DNA of 34,193 bases, from the NCBI GenBank assembly GCA_903933915.1, contig CAIZLW010000063.1, positions 1-34,193 of the forward strand. Direction: 5' to 3'. The position numbers and the translations under genes were made by a program. This document shows positions 1-7,918 of the stretch, piece by piece. The DNA comes from an uncultured beta proteobacterium (GTDB lineage Bacteria; Pseudomonadota; Gammaproteobacteria; Burkholderiales; SG8-41). The notes under the pieces were generated by a model. That model had not been told where the DNA came from. It saw nothing but the letters and a program-made list of their open reading frames with translations, and searched no databases. Position 1 is the stretch's first letter. Every line of letters starts with the position of its first letter.

Positions 1-81
1 AAACGGCGCCGGGTGGACGACAAGCGGCAACAGGGTGCGCGCAAACGCGATCGCAGCGGCAGTGGCTGGGATTGATTGCAT
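1..81 (-). CDS. Possible N-terminal fragment of a gene running off the left edge
   Basis: An ATG at 79-81 opens a minus-strand frame that stays open to the window edge (27 codons). The peptide begins MQSIPATAAAIAFARTLLPL and is rich in Ala and Leu. It is too short to assign a family. Only a weak purine stretch precedes the ATG. The following 200 bases up to the cytochrome gene are AT-rich and would hold divergent promoters, but I see no clear -35/-10 pair. It could also be chance open sequence. Confidence 0.3.
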   Translation of the reverse strand, partial: MQSIPATAAAIAFARTLLPLVVHPAPF

Positions 82-288
82 CAGTATCTGTAATAACTCT
101 AATATTCAATTAAAAACAAATACTTAAAGAACATCGCCGGGCGCTGGCCCTTACTCAATTCGTCATAAGGAACTGCTAAACTACGCCGCGTGAAGGAATA
201 AAACCTGCGCTGCAAGCGTTTGCCGGCAGGTCACTTGGATAATTCGTTGCATCTACCTACATCACCACCAAACCAAGGGGGATTTTTA

Positions 289-747
289 ATGAAGCACGTA
301 CTGATCGCCGCACTCATCGGCACCTCGACGCTGCTCGCCAGCGGCACCGTATCGGCTCAGGCCAAGCCTGAAGACGTCATCAAGTTCCGCAAGAGCGTTT
401 ACACCGTGGTCGGCTGGCACGTACGCCCGCTGGGCGCAATGGTCAAAGGCCAGATGCCGTTCGACCAGGCCGTGTTTCTAAAGAACGCCGAAATCGTCGC
501 CGACATGGCTTCCATCGCCCCGGATGCGTTTGCTGCAGGCTCCGACAAGGGTGCCGAGACCCGCGCCAAACCGGAAATCTGGTCGGACGCCGCCGGCTTC
601 AAGAAAGTCATGGACAACTTCCAGGCCGAATCCGCAAAACTGGTTCAGGTCGCCCGGACCGCCAAGGATGTTGACGCCGTGCGCTCGCAGTTCAGTGCGC
701 TGAGCAAATCCTGCGCCGGTTGCCACGACAATTACCGGACCAAATAA
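289..747 (+). CDS. Cytochrome c'-type monoheme periplasmic cytochrome c
   Basis: The protein is 152 residues with a Sec signal peptide (about residues 1-23, ending VSA). The single heme site is C-A-G-C-H at residues 142-146, close to the C terminus. C-terminal placement of CxxCH in a roughly 130-residue helical mature protein is typical of the cytochrome c' family (PF01322), which binds a high-spin heme and gases such as NO. I chose the ATG at 289 because GGGGGA precedes it and the signal peptide follows directly; the frame is open to 220, but that extension lacks a leader. It converges on a cytochrome b561 gene, and c' and b561 genes are often neighbours, so b561 may be its membrane electron donor (inference). 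Confidence 0.88.
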   Translation: MKHVLIAALIGTSTLLASGTVSAQAKPEDVIKFRKSVYTVVGWHVRPLGAMVKGQMPFDQAVFLKNAEIVADMASIAPDAFAAGSDKGAETRAKPEIWSDAAGFKKVMDNFQAESAKLVQVARTAKDVDAVRSQFSALSKSCAGCHDNYRTK

Positions 748-776
748 TCCGGCTGATATCGTTCTCAGCAGCTCTC

Positions 777-810
777 AATAAACAAGCCGCCTCCGGGCGG
801 CTTGTTTATT
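777..810. terminator. Bidirectional intrinsic terminator with UNCG-type loop
   Basis: A perfect 15-bp inverted repeat (777-791 paired with 796-810) encloses the 4-base loop TCCG. The loop belongs to the very stable UNCG tetraloop class and is closed by a C-G pair. The stem outer ends are A/T-rich, giving a U-tract in either direction. It lies between the convergent cytochrome c' and b561 genes and can serve both. Confidence 0.9.
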
Positions 811-824
811 TCACGGACTCCGGA

Positions 825-1499
825 TCAGCTGTTGATCAGCGCCCACACGCTCGCGGCGCAGAACGCCAGCAGCACAATTGCCAGTCCAACGCCGCGCATC
901 GTCGCCGGCGCCGCGCCAGCGGGCAAGTGCTTGCGGCCGGTGAACATCGGCTTGATCAGGTTCTCCGATTTGTAGATGAGGTAATACAGTACCGCGCCGA
1001 CATGCACGCCGATCAGCCCCAGCAGCACATTGAAGTTGTACTTGTGGATGGTCGTCAGCCAGTCGCTCAATTCCTTGGTGACCTGCTTAAAGAGCGGGCC
1101 TTCGGTGAGGATATCGTCATTGGAAAACAGCCCGGTTCCCGTCTGCACCAGGATGCACAGCAACAGCAGCACGACGCTGATGCCGCCTAGAGGATTGTGG
1201 CCGGCGAATTTCGCCGCGGTGCGCGAAGGCAGAGTGCGGATGTACGCAATCACCGCGCCGGGGCTGTAAATAAAATCACTGAAACGCGCGTGACTGCTGC
1301 CGACAAAACCCCAGATCACCCGGAACAACACCAGCGTCAGCACGGTGTAACCGGAATACATATGCCATTCCATCCAATCCATTTCGCTGGACAGCCACGA
1401 GAATGCGATCAGCAGCACCAGCGCCCAGTGAAAAAAACGCACCGGAATGTCCCACACCGGCGTTGCCACAGTACCTTCAGTCTTTTGCGTTTCCGCCAT
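825..1499 (-). CDS. Cytochrome b561-family di-heme membrane protein
   Basis: The 224-residue integral membrane protein has about five hydrophobic segments. It matches the bacterial cytochrome b561/Ni-hydrogenase b-type family (PF01292): a WDIPVRFFHW start, histidines at 24, 46, 152 and 166 suitable as axial ligands for two b hemes, and the characteristic HNPLGG at 101-106. Family members pass electrons between the quinone pool and periplasmic partners. The gene converges on the cytochrome c' gene across a shared terminator, so that cytochrome is a plausible partner (inference). The distal end (after about residue 198) is one extra hydrophobic helix. Confidence 0.88.
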   Translation of the reverse strand: MAETQKTEGTVATPVWDIPVRFFHWALVLLIAFSWLSSEMDWMEWHMYSGYTVLTLVLFRVIWGFVGSSHARFSDFIYSPGAVIAYIRTLPSRTAAKFAGHNPLGGISVVLLLLCILVQTGTGLFSNDDILTEGPLFKQVTKELSDWLTTIHKYNFNVLLGLIGVHVGAVLYYLIYKSENLIKPMFTGRKHLPAGAAPATMRGVGLAIVLLAFCAASVWALINS

Positions 1500-1551
1500 G
1501 CTTATTCTCCCCTTGCGAACCGTAATCGTCTGAATGACCGGATGACGGCCA

Positions 1552-3675
1552 TCATGACACCGTCTGCTGCTTCAGCGTCACATAATCGACCTTGCCCGAG
1601 CCGAGCAGCGGCAGCGTGTCCACCTTCATTACCCGCCGCGCCACCGCCAGTTCCCGGATATTGAGCTGGCGCGCTGTATGCATCAGCGTAATGCGGTCGA
1701 GCTGCGGATCGGTCGTCAGCAGCACCGTGCTCTCTCCGGTATGGGTCATTTCCACCAGCGCGGCATGTTTGAAAGCGGGCGAAGCCTGATAAGCGATGTG
1801 CTCGACGCGCTCCAGCGACACCATTTCCCCGGCGATCTTGGCAAAACGCTTGACCCGGCCGTGGATGGTGACAAACCCGTCGTCATCGACACTGACCACA
1901 TCACCGGTGTTGTACCAGCCGGCGCCGAGTTCGGAACGCGGCGGCTGCAGCACGCCCGGCGCATCGGAGAACATATACCCCATCATCAGGTTGGGGCCGC
2001 GCACATGGAGCACGCCGCCCTGCTCGATACCCGGCACCGGAACGATGCGGTATTCAATGCCGGACAGGAAGCGCCCCACGCTGCCGTCGCGAAAGGCCAG
2101 CGGCGTATTCAGCGACATCGCAGGCCCGCATTCGGTGGCGCCGTAACCCTCGTAGACGCGCAGACCGAATTTGCTGAACCACAGTTTAGACACTTCCGGG
2201 TTGAGCTTTTCGCCGCCGGCAATGATGAAGCGGGCTCGGTAAAAATCGTACGGATGCGCCTGGCGCGCGTAATTGCCGAGGAAGGTGCTGGTGCCGAAGA
2301 TGTAGGTGCAGTCGCGGGTGTAGGCGTACTCCGGAACCACCTTGTAATGCAGCGGATTGGTATATAAAAACAGTCGCGTCCCCGACAGCAGCGGCATCAG
2401 CGTGCAGGCGATCAGGCCAAAGGTGTGATACATCGGCAGCGCATTGAGATATTTGTCGTCCGGCCCGAAATCAATCACCGCGCGCAGCTGCGCCATCACA
2501 CCAAGCATGGTGTCGTGGCTGATGACCACCCCTTTGGGCCGCGCCTCGGAACCCGAGGTGAACAGCACGATGGCCGGCGATGCGGGATCCTGCTGCGGCA
2601 GCGCGGCGCCCGGCCGCAGCAGCGCCTTGATGATCCACAGCTTGTCAGCCAGTGTCATCGTCTCGCGCAGGTCTTCAAGATAAACAATGCGGCAGCCCTC
2701 GAGGGCGGTCAGCAGATGCTCGAGATGTGCTGCCTGGATGAACGCGCGCGACGTGATGACGGTGCGCAGGACGCCCGCTACACAGGCAACGCGCAGCGCT
2801 TCGACGCCGCTGGAGTAGTTGAGCATGGCCGCCACCCGGCCGCGCGACGTCAGTCCGAACACCAGGCAGACGGTTGCGCCGAGATTGGGCAGCATCACGC
2901 CGACCCGTTCGCCGGGCGCGGTGAAGCGCGCGGTGAGCCGTCCCAGCGCCAAACTGCCTTTGAGCAGATCGCCGTAGGTATTCACCTGGCGGCGCAGATC
3001 TTCAATGATGCGGGTGCGGCGGCCATACAGCGCGGCGGCATCCACCAGCGCGTCAAACAGCGTGCGGCGCGGCGCAGCATTAGCCATCGATTGCTGGAGG
3101 ATGCGCAGCAGATCTTCCGACAACTGGCGGCGGCGCGCGCCGCCGGCGCCGCTGCGCGCCGGAAACCGCGTGGAGGGCTGCACCGCGAGGGTGACGCGCG
3201 GAAACCGGCGGCGCGGCCAGCGGTGGCTGGTGGCCGCCCAGCGCGACTGCAATGTGCCCTCAATACGCAACGGCACGATGTCGGCATCAGCCCGCGCCGC
3301 AATCACTGCCACCGCACCGTAAATCTTCATGGTGCTGCCGGTCGTCGTCACGCGATCCTGCGGAAACACCACCACCGGCCGTCCGGATCGCACGACCCGG
3401 ACCAGCCCCTTGACGGTGTAATCGCCAGCGATGCCGAGTTCAGCGCAATCCGCCACGCGACGCACCAGCCGCCCCAGCCGGTGACCGGACAGCGTCCTCG
3501 GCAGCACGATCAGCGGGTTGTCCGGCAGGAACAGGGCCACCAGCAGCGCGTCCAGCAGCGAATCATGGTTGGCGACGACCAGCGGACGACCGCGGGAGAG
3601 CTGACTGACATGCCCGGTCACCCGGACACCGAACAGCAGACCGAGCAGGAGGCGGAGTATGGCGCGCAGCAGCAC
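1552..3675 (-). CDS. Aas-like fusion: lysophospholipid acyltransferase plus acyl-ACP/acyl-CoA synthetase
   Basis: The protein is 707 residues, close to E. coli Aas (719). Residues 1-200 form a PlsC-type acyltransferase with the HX4D motif at H37-D42 (NHDSLLD) and an FPQDR motif at 104-108. Residues 205-707 form an AMP-forming ligase with P-loop TSGSEARPKG at 373-382, YGATE at 511-515, GD at 591-592 and catalytic lysine K695 in GSGK. Such fusions activate free fatty acids and transfer them to lysophospholipid. The predicted start is GTG at 3675, since no ATG lies between it and the upstream stop. It is divergent from an rpfF-like gene. In Xanthomonas the rpf cluster carries a fatty-acyl ligase (RpfB) beside RpfF, so a role in handling the same fatty acids is a reasonable inference. 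Confidence 0.85.
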   Translation of the reverse strand: MLLRAILRLLLGLLFGVRVTGHVSQLSRGRPLVVANHDSLLDALLVALFLPDNPLIVLPRTLSGHRLGRLVRRVADCAELGIAGDYTVKGLVRVVRSGRPVVVFPQDRVTTTGSTMKIYGAVAVIAARADADIVPLRIEGTLQSRWAATSHRWPRRRFPRVTLAVQPSTRFPARSGAGGARRRQLSEDLLRILQQSMANAAPRRTLFDALVDAAALYGRRTRIIEDLRRQVNTYGDLLKGSLALGRLTARFTAPGERVGVMLPNLGATVCLVFGLTSRGRVAAMLNYSSGVEALRVACVAGVLRTVITSRAFIQAAHLEHLLTALEGCRIVYLEDLRETMTLADKLWIIKALLRPGAALPQQDPASPAIVLFTSGSEARPKGVVISHDTMLGVMAQLRAVIDFGPDDKYLNALPMYHTFGLIACTLMPLLSGTRLFLYTNPLHYKVVPEYAYTRDCTYIFGTSTFLGNYARQAHPYDFYRARFIIAGGEKLNPEVSKLWFSKFGLRVYEGYGATECGPAMSLNTPLAFRDGSVGRFLSGIEYRIVPVPGIEQGGVLHVRGPNLMMGYMFSDAPGVLQPPRSELGAGWYNTGDVVSVDDDGFVTIHGRVKRFAKIAGEMVSLERVEHIAYQASPAFKHAALVEMTHTGESTVLLTTDPQLDRITLMHTARQLNIRELAVARRVMKVDTLPLLGSGKVDYVTLKQQTVS

Positions 3676-4033
3676 TGGCAGTTCCGTGGTTGGGCGGTTG
3701 AAGTCTGTTGTTGATCAGCGGCGTATGCAGCCACCGCTTGTAACGGCTCTGCATGCCCTAGTCAAACACTAGGTCATTACAGTCACACCGGTGTTGCCAA
3801 ATTGCCATAGCAGCAGAAATCCTTAGACAAAAAAACAAGCGCACAAAAATCTCCCGCACACCACTATATATGGCAAATTTACAGAATTAACTACTTGTTT
3901 TAGTGAGTATTTTTTAAAACCTCCCATTTTGTTAGATTTGCCTGTCGTTGCACCCCGACGCTTTAATCACCCCCGGGAACATCAGCTGTATCCCGCCAAC
4001 CTATTCATGTAAAACCATCGCAGGGGACCCACC
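3676..4033. promoter_or_regulatory. AT-rich divergent intergenic region between the Aas-like gene and rpfF
   Basis: These 358 bases carry no convincing gene and are markedly more AT-rich (about 3810-3940) than the surroundings, as expected for divergent promoters. Two operator-like symmetries are visible: CCTAGT-CAAAC-ACTAGG at 3757-3773, and TTGCCATA at 3802-3809 matched in inverse by TATGGCAA at 3869-3876. A TTTACA hexamer at 3878-3883 could be a -35 for rpfF, but I see no good -10 at the right distance. The neighbouring MerR-type regulator is a candidate binder (inference). Confidence 0.5.
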
Positions 4034-4960
4034 ATGGAAATGCAAGTTCCAGCCGCCGTCATTGACGTACACCACGCCGCCGTCAAACCCGATTTCAGCA
4101 GTGGCACCGAATTCCGCTTCTCACCGCAACTGCATGCCCGTTTCGACCGGCAGACCCGCGCGCTGTGGTCACGCTGGACGGCGGCACCGCGCCCCTGCTT
4201 CAACGCCGGCCTGCTCGCCGATATCCGCGCCTATTACAACTTCATCGCCGGCAGCGACGGGGTCATCGCCTGCGGCGACAGCGAAGAGCCCATTGATTAC
4301 GTGGTCCTCGCCTCGGGCATGCCCGGCGTATTCCAGCTCGGCGGCGACCTCGACCTGTTCCGCCAGAAAATCGACAATCGCGACCGCAATGCACTGACCA
4401 CCTACGGCCGCGCCTGCATCGATGTCCTCTACCGCAACTACCGCGGCCATGACCTGCCGCTGACCACCGTGTCGCTGGTGCAGGGCGAATGCCTGGGCGG
4501 CGGCTTCGAGGCTGCGTTGTCGAGCGACGTCATCGTCGCCGAAAAAAGTTCGCGCTTCGGTTTCCCGGAAATCCTGTTCAACCTGTTCCCGGGAATGGGC
4601 GCGTACTCCTTCCTTGACCGCAAGGTCGGCCAGCGCAAGGCCGAGGACATCATCTCGTCGGGCAAGATCTACAGCGCGGACGAAATGCTGGAGCTGGGTG
4701 TCATCGACGTCGTCGCTGAAGACGGCGGCGGTGAAACCGCCGTCAACGCCCTGATCAAGCAGCGCTCGCGTTCGCGCAACGGTCTTGCTGCGCTAGCTGC
4801 AGTGCGGCGCCGGGTACACCAGATCACCTACGAAGAACTGGAAGACGTCGTCGGCGTGTGGGTGGATGCTGCCCTGCGGCTGACCACACGAGACCTGAAG
4901 CTGATGCAACGGCTGGTGTCCCGCCAGAACGGCCTGCAGGAACCGGCGGTTATTCACTAA
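4034..4960 (+). CDS. rpfF: RpfF-family DSF (diffusible signal factor) synthase, crotonase superfamily
   Basis: The protein is 308 residues. It has the crotonase fold signatures of RpfF: RPCFN at 53-57, oxyanion-hole strand QLGGDLD at 101-107, GGGFEAAL at 155-162 and GFPEI-FNLFPGMG at 176-189. E159 and E179 correspond to the two catalytic glutamates of RpfF (E141/E161 in Xanthomonas), with the same 20-residue spacing. RpfF enzymes dehydrate 3-hydroxyacyl-ACP and release a cis-2-unsaturated fatty acid used as a cell-cell signal. AGGGGA lies about 8 bases before the ATG. The next gene on the same strand, 105 bases on, is a PAS-GGDEF-EAL protein, recalling the rpfF-rpfR pairing of Burkholderia. 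The chain length made cannot be read from sequence, and an ordinary enoyl-CoA hydratase role is less likely. Confidence 0.85.
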   Translation: MEMQVPAAVIDVHHAAVKPDFSSGTEFRFSPQLHARFDRQTRALWSRWTAAPRPCFNAGLLADIRAYYNFIAGSDGVIACGDSEEPIDYVVLASGMPGVFQLGGDLDLFRQKIDNRDRNALTTYGRACIDVLYRNYRGHDLPLTTVSLVQGECLGGGFEAALSSDVIVAEKSSRFGFPEILFNLFPGMGAYSFLDRKVGQRKAEDIISSGKIYSADEMLELGVIDVVAEDGGGETAVNALIKQRSRSRNGLAALAAVRRRVHQITYEELEDVVGVWVDAALRLTTRDLKLMQRLVSRQNGLQEPAVIH

Positions 4961-5065
4961 AACAGCTTTGATTCGCAGCCAGCCCTGCTCTGCTAGACTG
5001 ACCAGGCAGCGGCTGAACTTGACCCATGCCGGCCAGCAAAACCGGCGCAAATGAAAGCCTGACGC

Positions 5066-7000
5066 ATGCCCGAACTCGAACACTCGTACGCGATTGAACA
5101 AACCTCCCGGCTGCTGGGAATCTCCGCGCAGAAACTGCGCCGCTGGGATGAACAGGGCATCCTCGGCGCACTGCGCACCGAAGGCGGTCATCGCCGTTAT
5201 CCCAAGGAAGTCGTCGACCGGCTGGTCCTCGCCAATGGCGGCGGATTCGCCGAAAAAACCTCGCGCGAACTGGCAAGCGTCAAACGCACGCTGGCTGAAA
5301 AACGGCGGATCATCCAACTGCTGATCGAGAGCGAAGGCCGTTACCGCGATCTGGTCGAAACCTCCCACGACCTGATCTGGCAGACCGACGCTGAAGGCCG
5401 CTTCACCTACCTGAACGCCGCCGCCCACGAAATTTTCGGACTCACCCCGCCCGACCTGCTCGGACGCTGTTTTTTCAGTTTTGAAACCAACGGTTCGCAC
5501 GTGCCGAACCGGCGCTTCCTGTCGATGCTGCGGCGCAACGGCGAAGTGCAGAACCATGTGACCCACCTGACCACCGCCCGCGGCGAAGACCGCTGGATCG
5601 GCATCAACGCCCGCGTCACCCGCGACGAGAATGGCGGCATGCTCGGCATCCGCGGCACTGCCCGCGACGTCACCGACCAGCATCTGGCGATCCGCCGTGC
5701 AGAACACGTGGCGATGCACGATGCGCTGACCGATCTGCCGAACCGTTATGAACTGCAGCGCCAGGTCGAGAACGCACTGCAGAACAACCAGGTCGGCGCC
5801 ATCCTCCTGGTCGACATGGATCATTTCAAGCGCATCAACGCGGCATTCGGTCATGGCGCCGGCGAACAACTGGTGCTCGGCCTCTCCGGCGTGCTGCGCA
5901 GCGTCGCGCGCAGCCGCAACGGCGAACTGTTCCGCATCGGCGAAGACCAGTTCGTGCTGCATGTGGCGGAAGCGCTGCGCGAAGACGCGCAGACCACCGC
6001 CGCCGTGATGCTGGACGCCATACACAACTACCGGCTGGAGATGGCGCGCAACCGCGTGGTCTCCAACATCACCGCCTCGATTGGCATTGCCATGTATCCC
6101 TTCCATGGCAACGACTGGCCGGCGCTGCTGGCCGCGGTTGATGCCGCCACCCACCAGGCCAAGGACGAGGGCCGCAACCGCGTGGTGCTGTTCAATCCGG
6201 CCTCCGACTCCCTGCGCGCCAATCACCGGCGCACCCACTGGTCGCGGCTGATCACCGAAGCGATCGAACAGGACGAAATCGCGCTCTACGTGCAGTCGGC
6301 GATGAATATCCGTACCGGCGCACCGATCCACCACGAAATCTTCCTGCGCATCCGCGACGAGCATGGCGCCTGGGCTGATCAGCAGCAGTTCATGGGCACT
6401 GCGGAATCACTGGGTTTCGCCCCCGCACTTGACCAGCGTGTGATCGCCCGCGTGCTGACCCATATCCACGAGCAGGGCAAGAATTCGCCGCTGCGCTATG
6501 CCGTCAATGTATCGGCACCATCCATTGCCGATCCAAACTGGGTGCGCGAACTGGCCGACATCATCCGCACCTCCGACGTTCCCGGAAACCGGCTGATTTT
6601 CGAAATCAGTGAACGCGCAGCAATGGAAAACATCGATGCCACCGCAGCCTTCATCGAACAGATGCGCGCGCTCGGCGCGCGCGCCGCGCTCGATGACTTC
6701 GGCACCGGCTTCAGCTCGTTCTATTATTTGAAGCGCTTCGACGTGGATTACCTGAAAATCAGCGGCGCGTTCACCCAGGATCTGAGTGACAACGAGGAAA
6801 GCAGGGTATTCGTCAAGGCCGTCAACGATCTCGCTCGCAACCTCAAACGTCAGGTCATCGCCAAAGGCGTCGAAACCGAATTGATGGTGAAACTGCTGAA
6901 GGAAGCCGGCGCGCTCTACGCTCAGGGCCATTACTTCCAGCCGGCCGCACCACTGGGCACAGCGATACCAGCGCCCGGCCGCAAATCCTCGCGCGGTTGA
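5066..7000 (+). CDS. MerR-type HTH / PAS / degenerate GGDEF / EAL regulator (RpfR-like receptor with DNA-binding head)
   Basis: The protein is 644 residues. Residues 8-54 form a MerR-like winged helix (AIEQTSRLLGIS, KLRRWDEQGIL, EGGHRRY). A short helical linker follows at about 60-90, then PAS at 92-205, GGDEF at 214-375 and EAL at 392-628. The GGDEF signature is GEDQF (292-296) and the I-site position reads RNGE (284-287), so diguanylate cyclase activity is unlikely. The EAL domain keeps E424, N481, E513, D543, D544, K564 and Q620, but EAL reads EIF, KID reads KIS (S566) and EGVE reads KGVE (K600), so phosphodiesterase activity is doubtful. The PAS-GGDEF-EAL order and the rpfF neighbour match RpfR, the DSF receptor of Burkholderia. 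The HTH in place of the usual N terminus suggests a signal-responsive transcription factor (inference). Confidence 0.87.
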   Translation: MPELEHSYAIEQTSRLLGISAQKLRRWDEQGILGALRTEGGHRRYPKEVVDRLVLANGGGFAEKTSRELASVKRTLAEKRRIIQLLIESEGRYRDLVETSHDLIWQTDAEGRFTYLNAAAHEIFGLTPPDLLGRCFFSFETNGSHVPNRRFLSMLRRNGEVQNHVTHLTTARGEDRWIGINARVTRDENGGMLGIRGTARDVTDQHLAIRRAEHVAMHDALTDLPNRYELQRQVENALQNNQVGAILLVDMDHFKRINAAFGHGAGEQLVLGLSGVLRSVARSRNGELFRIGEDQFVLHVAEALREDAQTTAAVMLDAIHNYRLEMARNRVVSNITASIGIAMYPFHGNDWPALLAAVDAATHQAKDEGRNRVVLFNPASDSLRANHRRTHWSRLITEAIEQDEIALYVQSAMNIRTGAPIHHEIFLRIRDEHGAWADQQQFMGTAESLGFAPALDQRVIARVLTHIHEQGKNSPLRYAVNVSAPSIADPNWVRELADIIRTSDVPGNRLIFEISERAAMENIDATAAFIEQMRALGARAALDDFGTGFSSFYYLKRFDVDYLKISGAFTQDLSDNEESRVFVKAVNDLARNLKRQVIAKGVETELMVKLLKEAGALYAQGHYFQPAAPLGTAIPAPGRKSSRG

Positions 7001-7043
7001 TCATGCGGCGCGCCGCAAGGCGCTGCCGCGACAGCACGGCGTA

Positions 7044-7604
7044 TTACCACTCTCCCCGGCGGATCTTCTCCGCCCACAGCAGACCGGTGACGGCCTTGGC
7101 TTCGGTGATGGTGCCGTCGCGCACCCAGTCCAGCGCCTGATCGAGTCGCACGATCATCACTTCCAGAAACTCGCCTTCATCGAGCGCACTGCCGACCTGC
7201 TGCAGGTCGCACGCCAGGAACAGCTCGATGCATTCATCGGCATAACCGATGCAGGGATGCAGCGTGGCCAGATGCCGCCATTCTTGCGCTGTGTAACCGC
7301 ATTCTTCACGCAGTTCACGCTGAGCCGTGGCCAGCGGCGCTTCGCCGGCATCGATTTTTCCGGCGGGCAGTTCGATGAAGTGTCGCCCCAGCGGATAGCG
7401 GAACTGGCGTTCCAGCAGGATCGTATCCGGGTCAGGCTGGGCAACAATCATCGCCGCGCCGGGGTGGTGGATGTATTCGCGGGTGGCACGGCTGCCATCC
7501 GGCAGATTGACGGTATCCCGCCGCACCTTGAGCAGTCGCCCCTCGAACACCGATTCCGAGGACACCAGGGTTTCGGTGAAATCAGCGGGGTCGTGCGGCT
7601 TCAT
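7044..7604 (-). CDS. NUDIX hydrolase, ADP-ribose pyrophosphatase type
   Basis: The 186-residue protein contains a perfect Nudix box, G-x5-E-x7-REUxEExGU, spanning residues 82-104 (G82, E88, R96-E97, E100-E101, G103). An upstream GAAMIVAQ strand and the ERQFRYPLG segment are typical of ADP-ribose pyrophosphatases, which hydrolyse ADP-ribose to AMP and ribose 5-phosphate. It starts 9 bases after the DUF2818 stop and is the last gene of the nuo unit, an arrangement common in betaproteobacteria. NADH turnover by complex I and cleanup of NAD-derived ADP-ribose make a plausible functional link (inference). It converges on the PAS-GGDEF-EAL gene across 43 bases. Confidence 0.88.
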   Translation of the reverse strand: MKPHDPADFTETLVSSESVFEGRLLKVRRDTVNLPDGSRATREYIHHPGAAMIVAQPDPDTILLERQFRYPLGRHFIELPAGKIDAGEAPLATAQRELREECGYTAQEWRHLATLHPCIGYADECIELFLACDLQQVGSALDEGEFLEVMIVRLDQALDWVRDGTITEAKAVTGLLWAEKIRRGEW

Positions 7605-7613
7605 GCCGGAGGA

Positions 7614-7916
7614 TCAGATTCCCGGCTTGCGCCAGAAAAAGCGATAGACAAAACCCGGGTAGGCAAACACCAGAAACAGGCAGACGGTGACCGCGTAGAA
7701 CTCCCAGCGCTGCGGATGCACCTGCCCGGCGCGGCTTTCCATCAGCCAGGCCGCGATGCCAGCGATGCAATACAGCAGCATCAGTTCCAGCACCCGCCAG
7801 CCCCCCGCTTTACCGCTGGCGGGAGCGGGCCGCACGAAGAGAATTCGTTCGCTGAGGAACGGCAGATTGGCGAGCACCAACGCCAGCAGCAGCAGCGCGG
7901 CGGTGCTCCAGTCCAT
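7614..7916 (-). CDS. DUF2818 membrane protein, nuo-linked
   Basis: The 100-residue protein starts MDWSTAALLL at the ATG at 7916, two bases after the nuoN stop; a longer upstream frame overlaps nuoN and is not used. Three hydrophobic segments are visible (about 4-23, 43-59 and 72-92), with a basic C terminus. Length, context and the N-terminal NLPFLSER segment fit the DUF2818 family (PF10993), found directly downstream of nuoN in betaproteobacteria. Its function is unknown; a role in complex I assembly or as an accessory subunit is only inferred from position. Confidence 0.82.
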   Translation of the reverse strand: MDWSTAALLLLALVLANLPFLSERILFVRPAPASGKAGGWRVLELMLLYCIAGIAAWLMESRAGQVHPQRWEFYAVTVCLFLVFAYPGFVYRFFWRKPGI

Positions 7917-7918
7917 GA

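Noticed and set aside
220-288. Upstream extension of the cytochrome c' gene
   Set aside because: A strong Shine-Dalgarno and a clean signal peptide place the start at 289; the extension would bury the signal peptide.
4793-6364. Minus-strand open frame of 523 codons opposite the MerR-PAS-GGDEF-EAL gene
   Set aside because: It is antisense to an unmistakable multi-domain gene, is rich in Gly/Val/His/Gln as expected of a shadow frame in GC-rich DNA, and shows no family motif.
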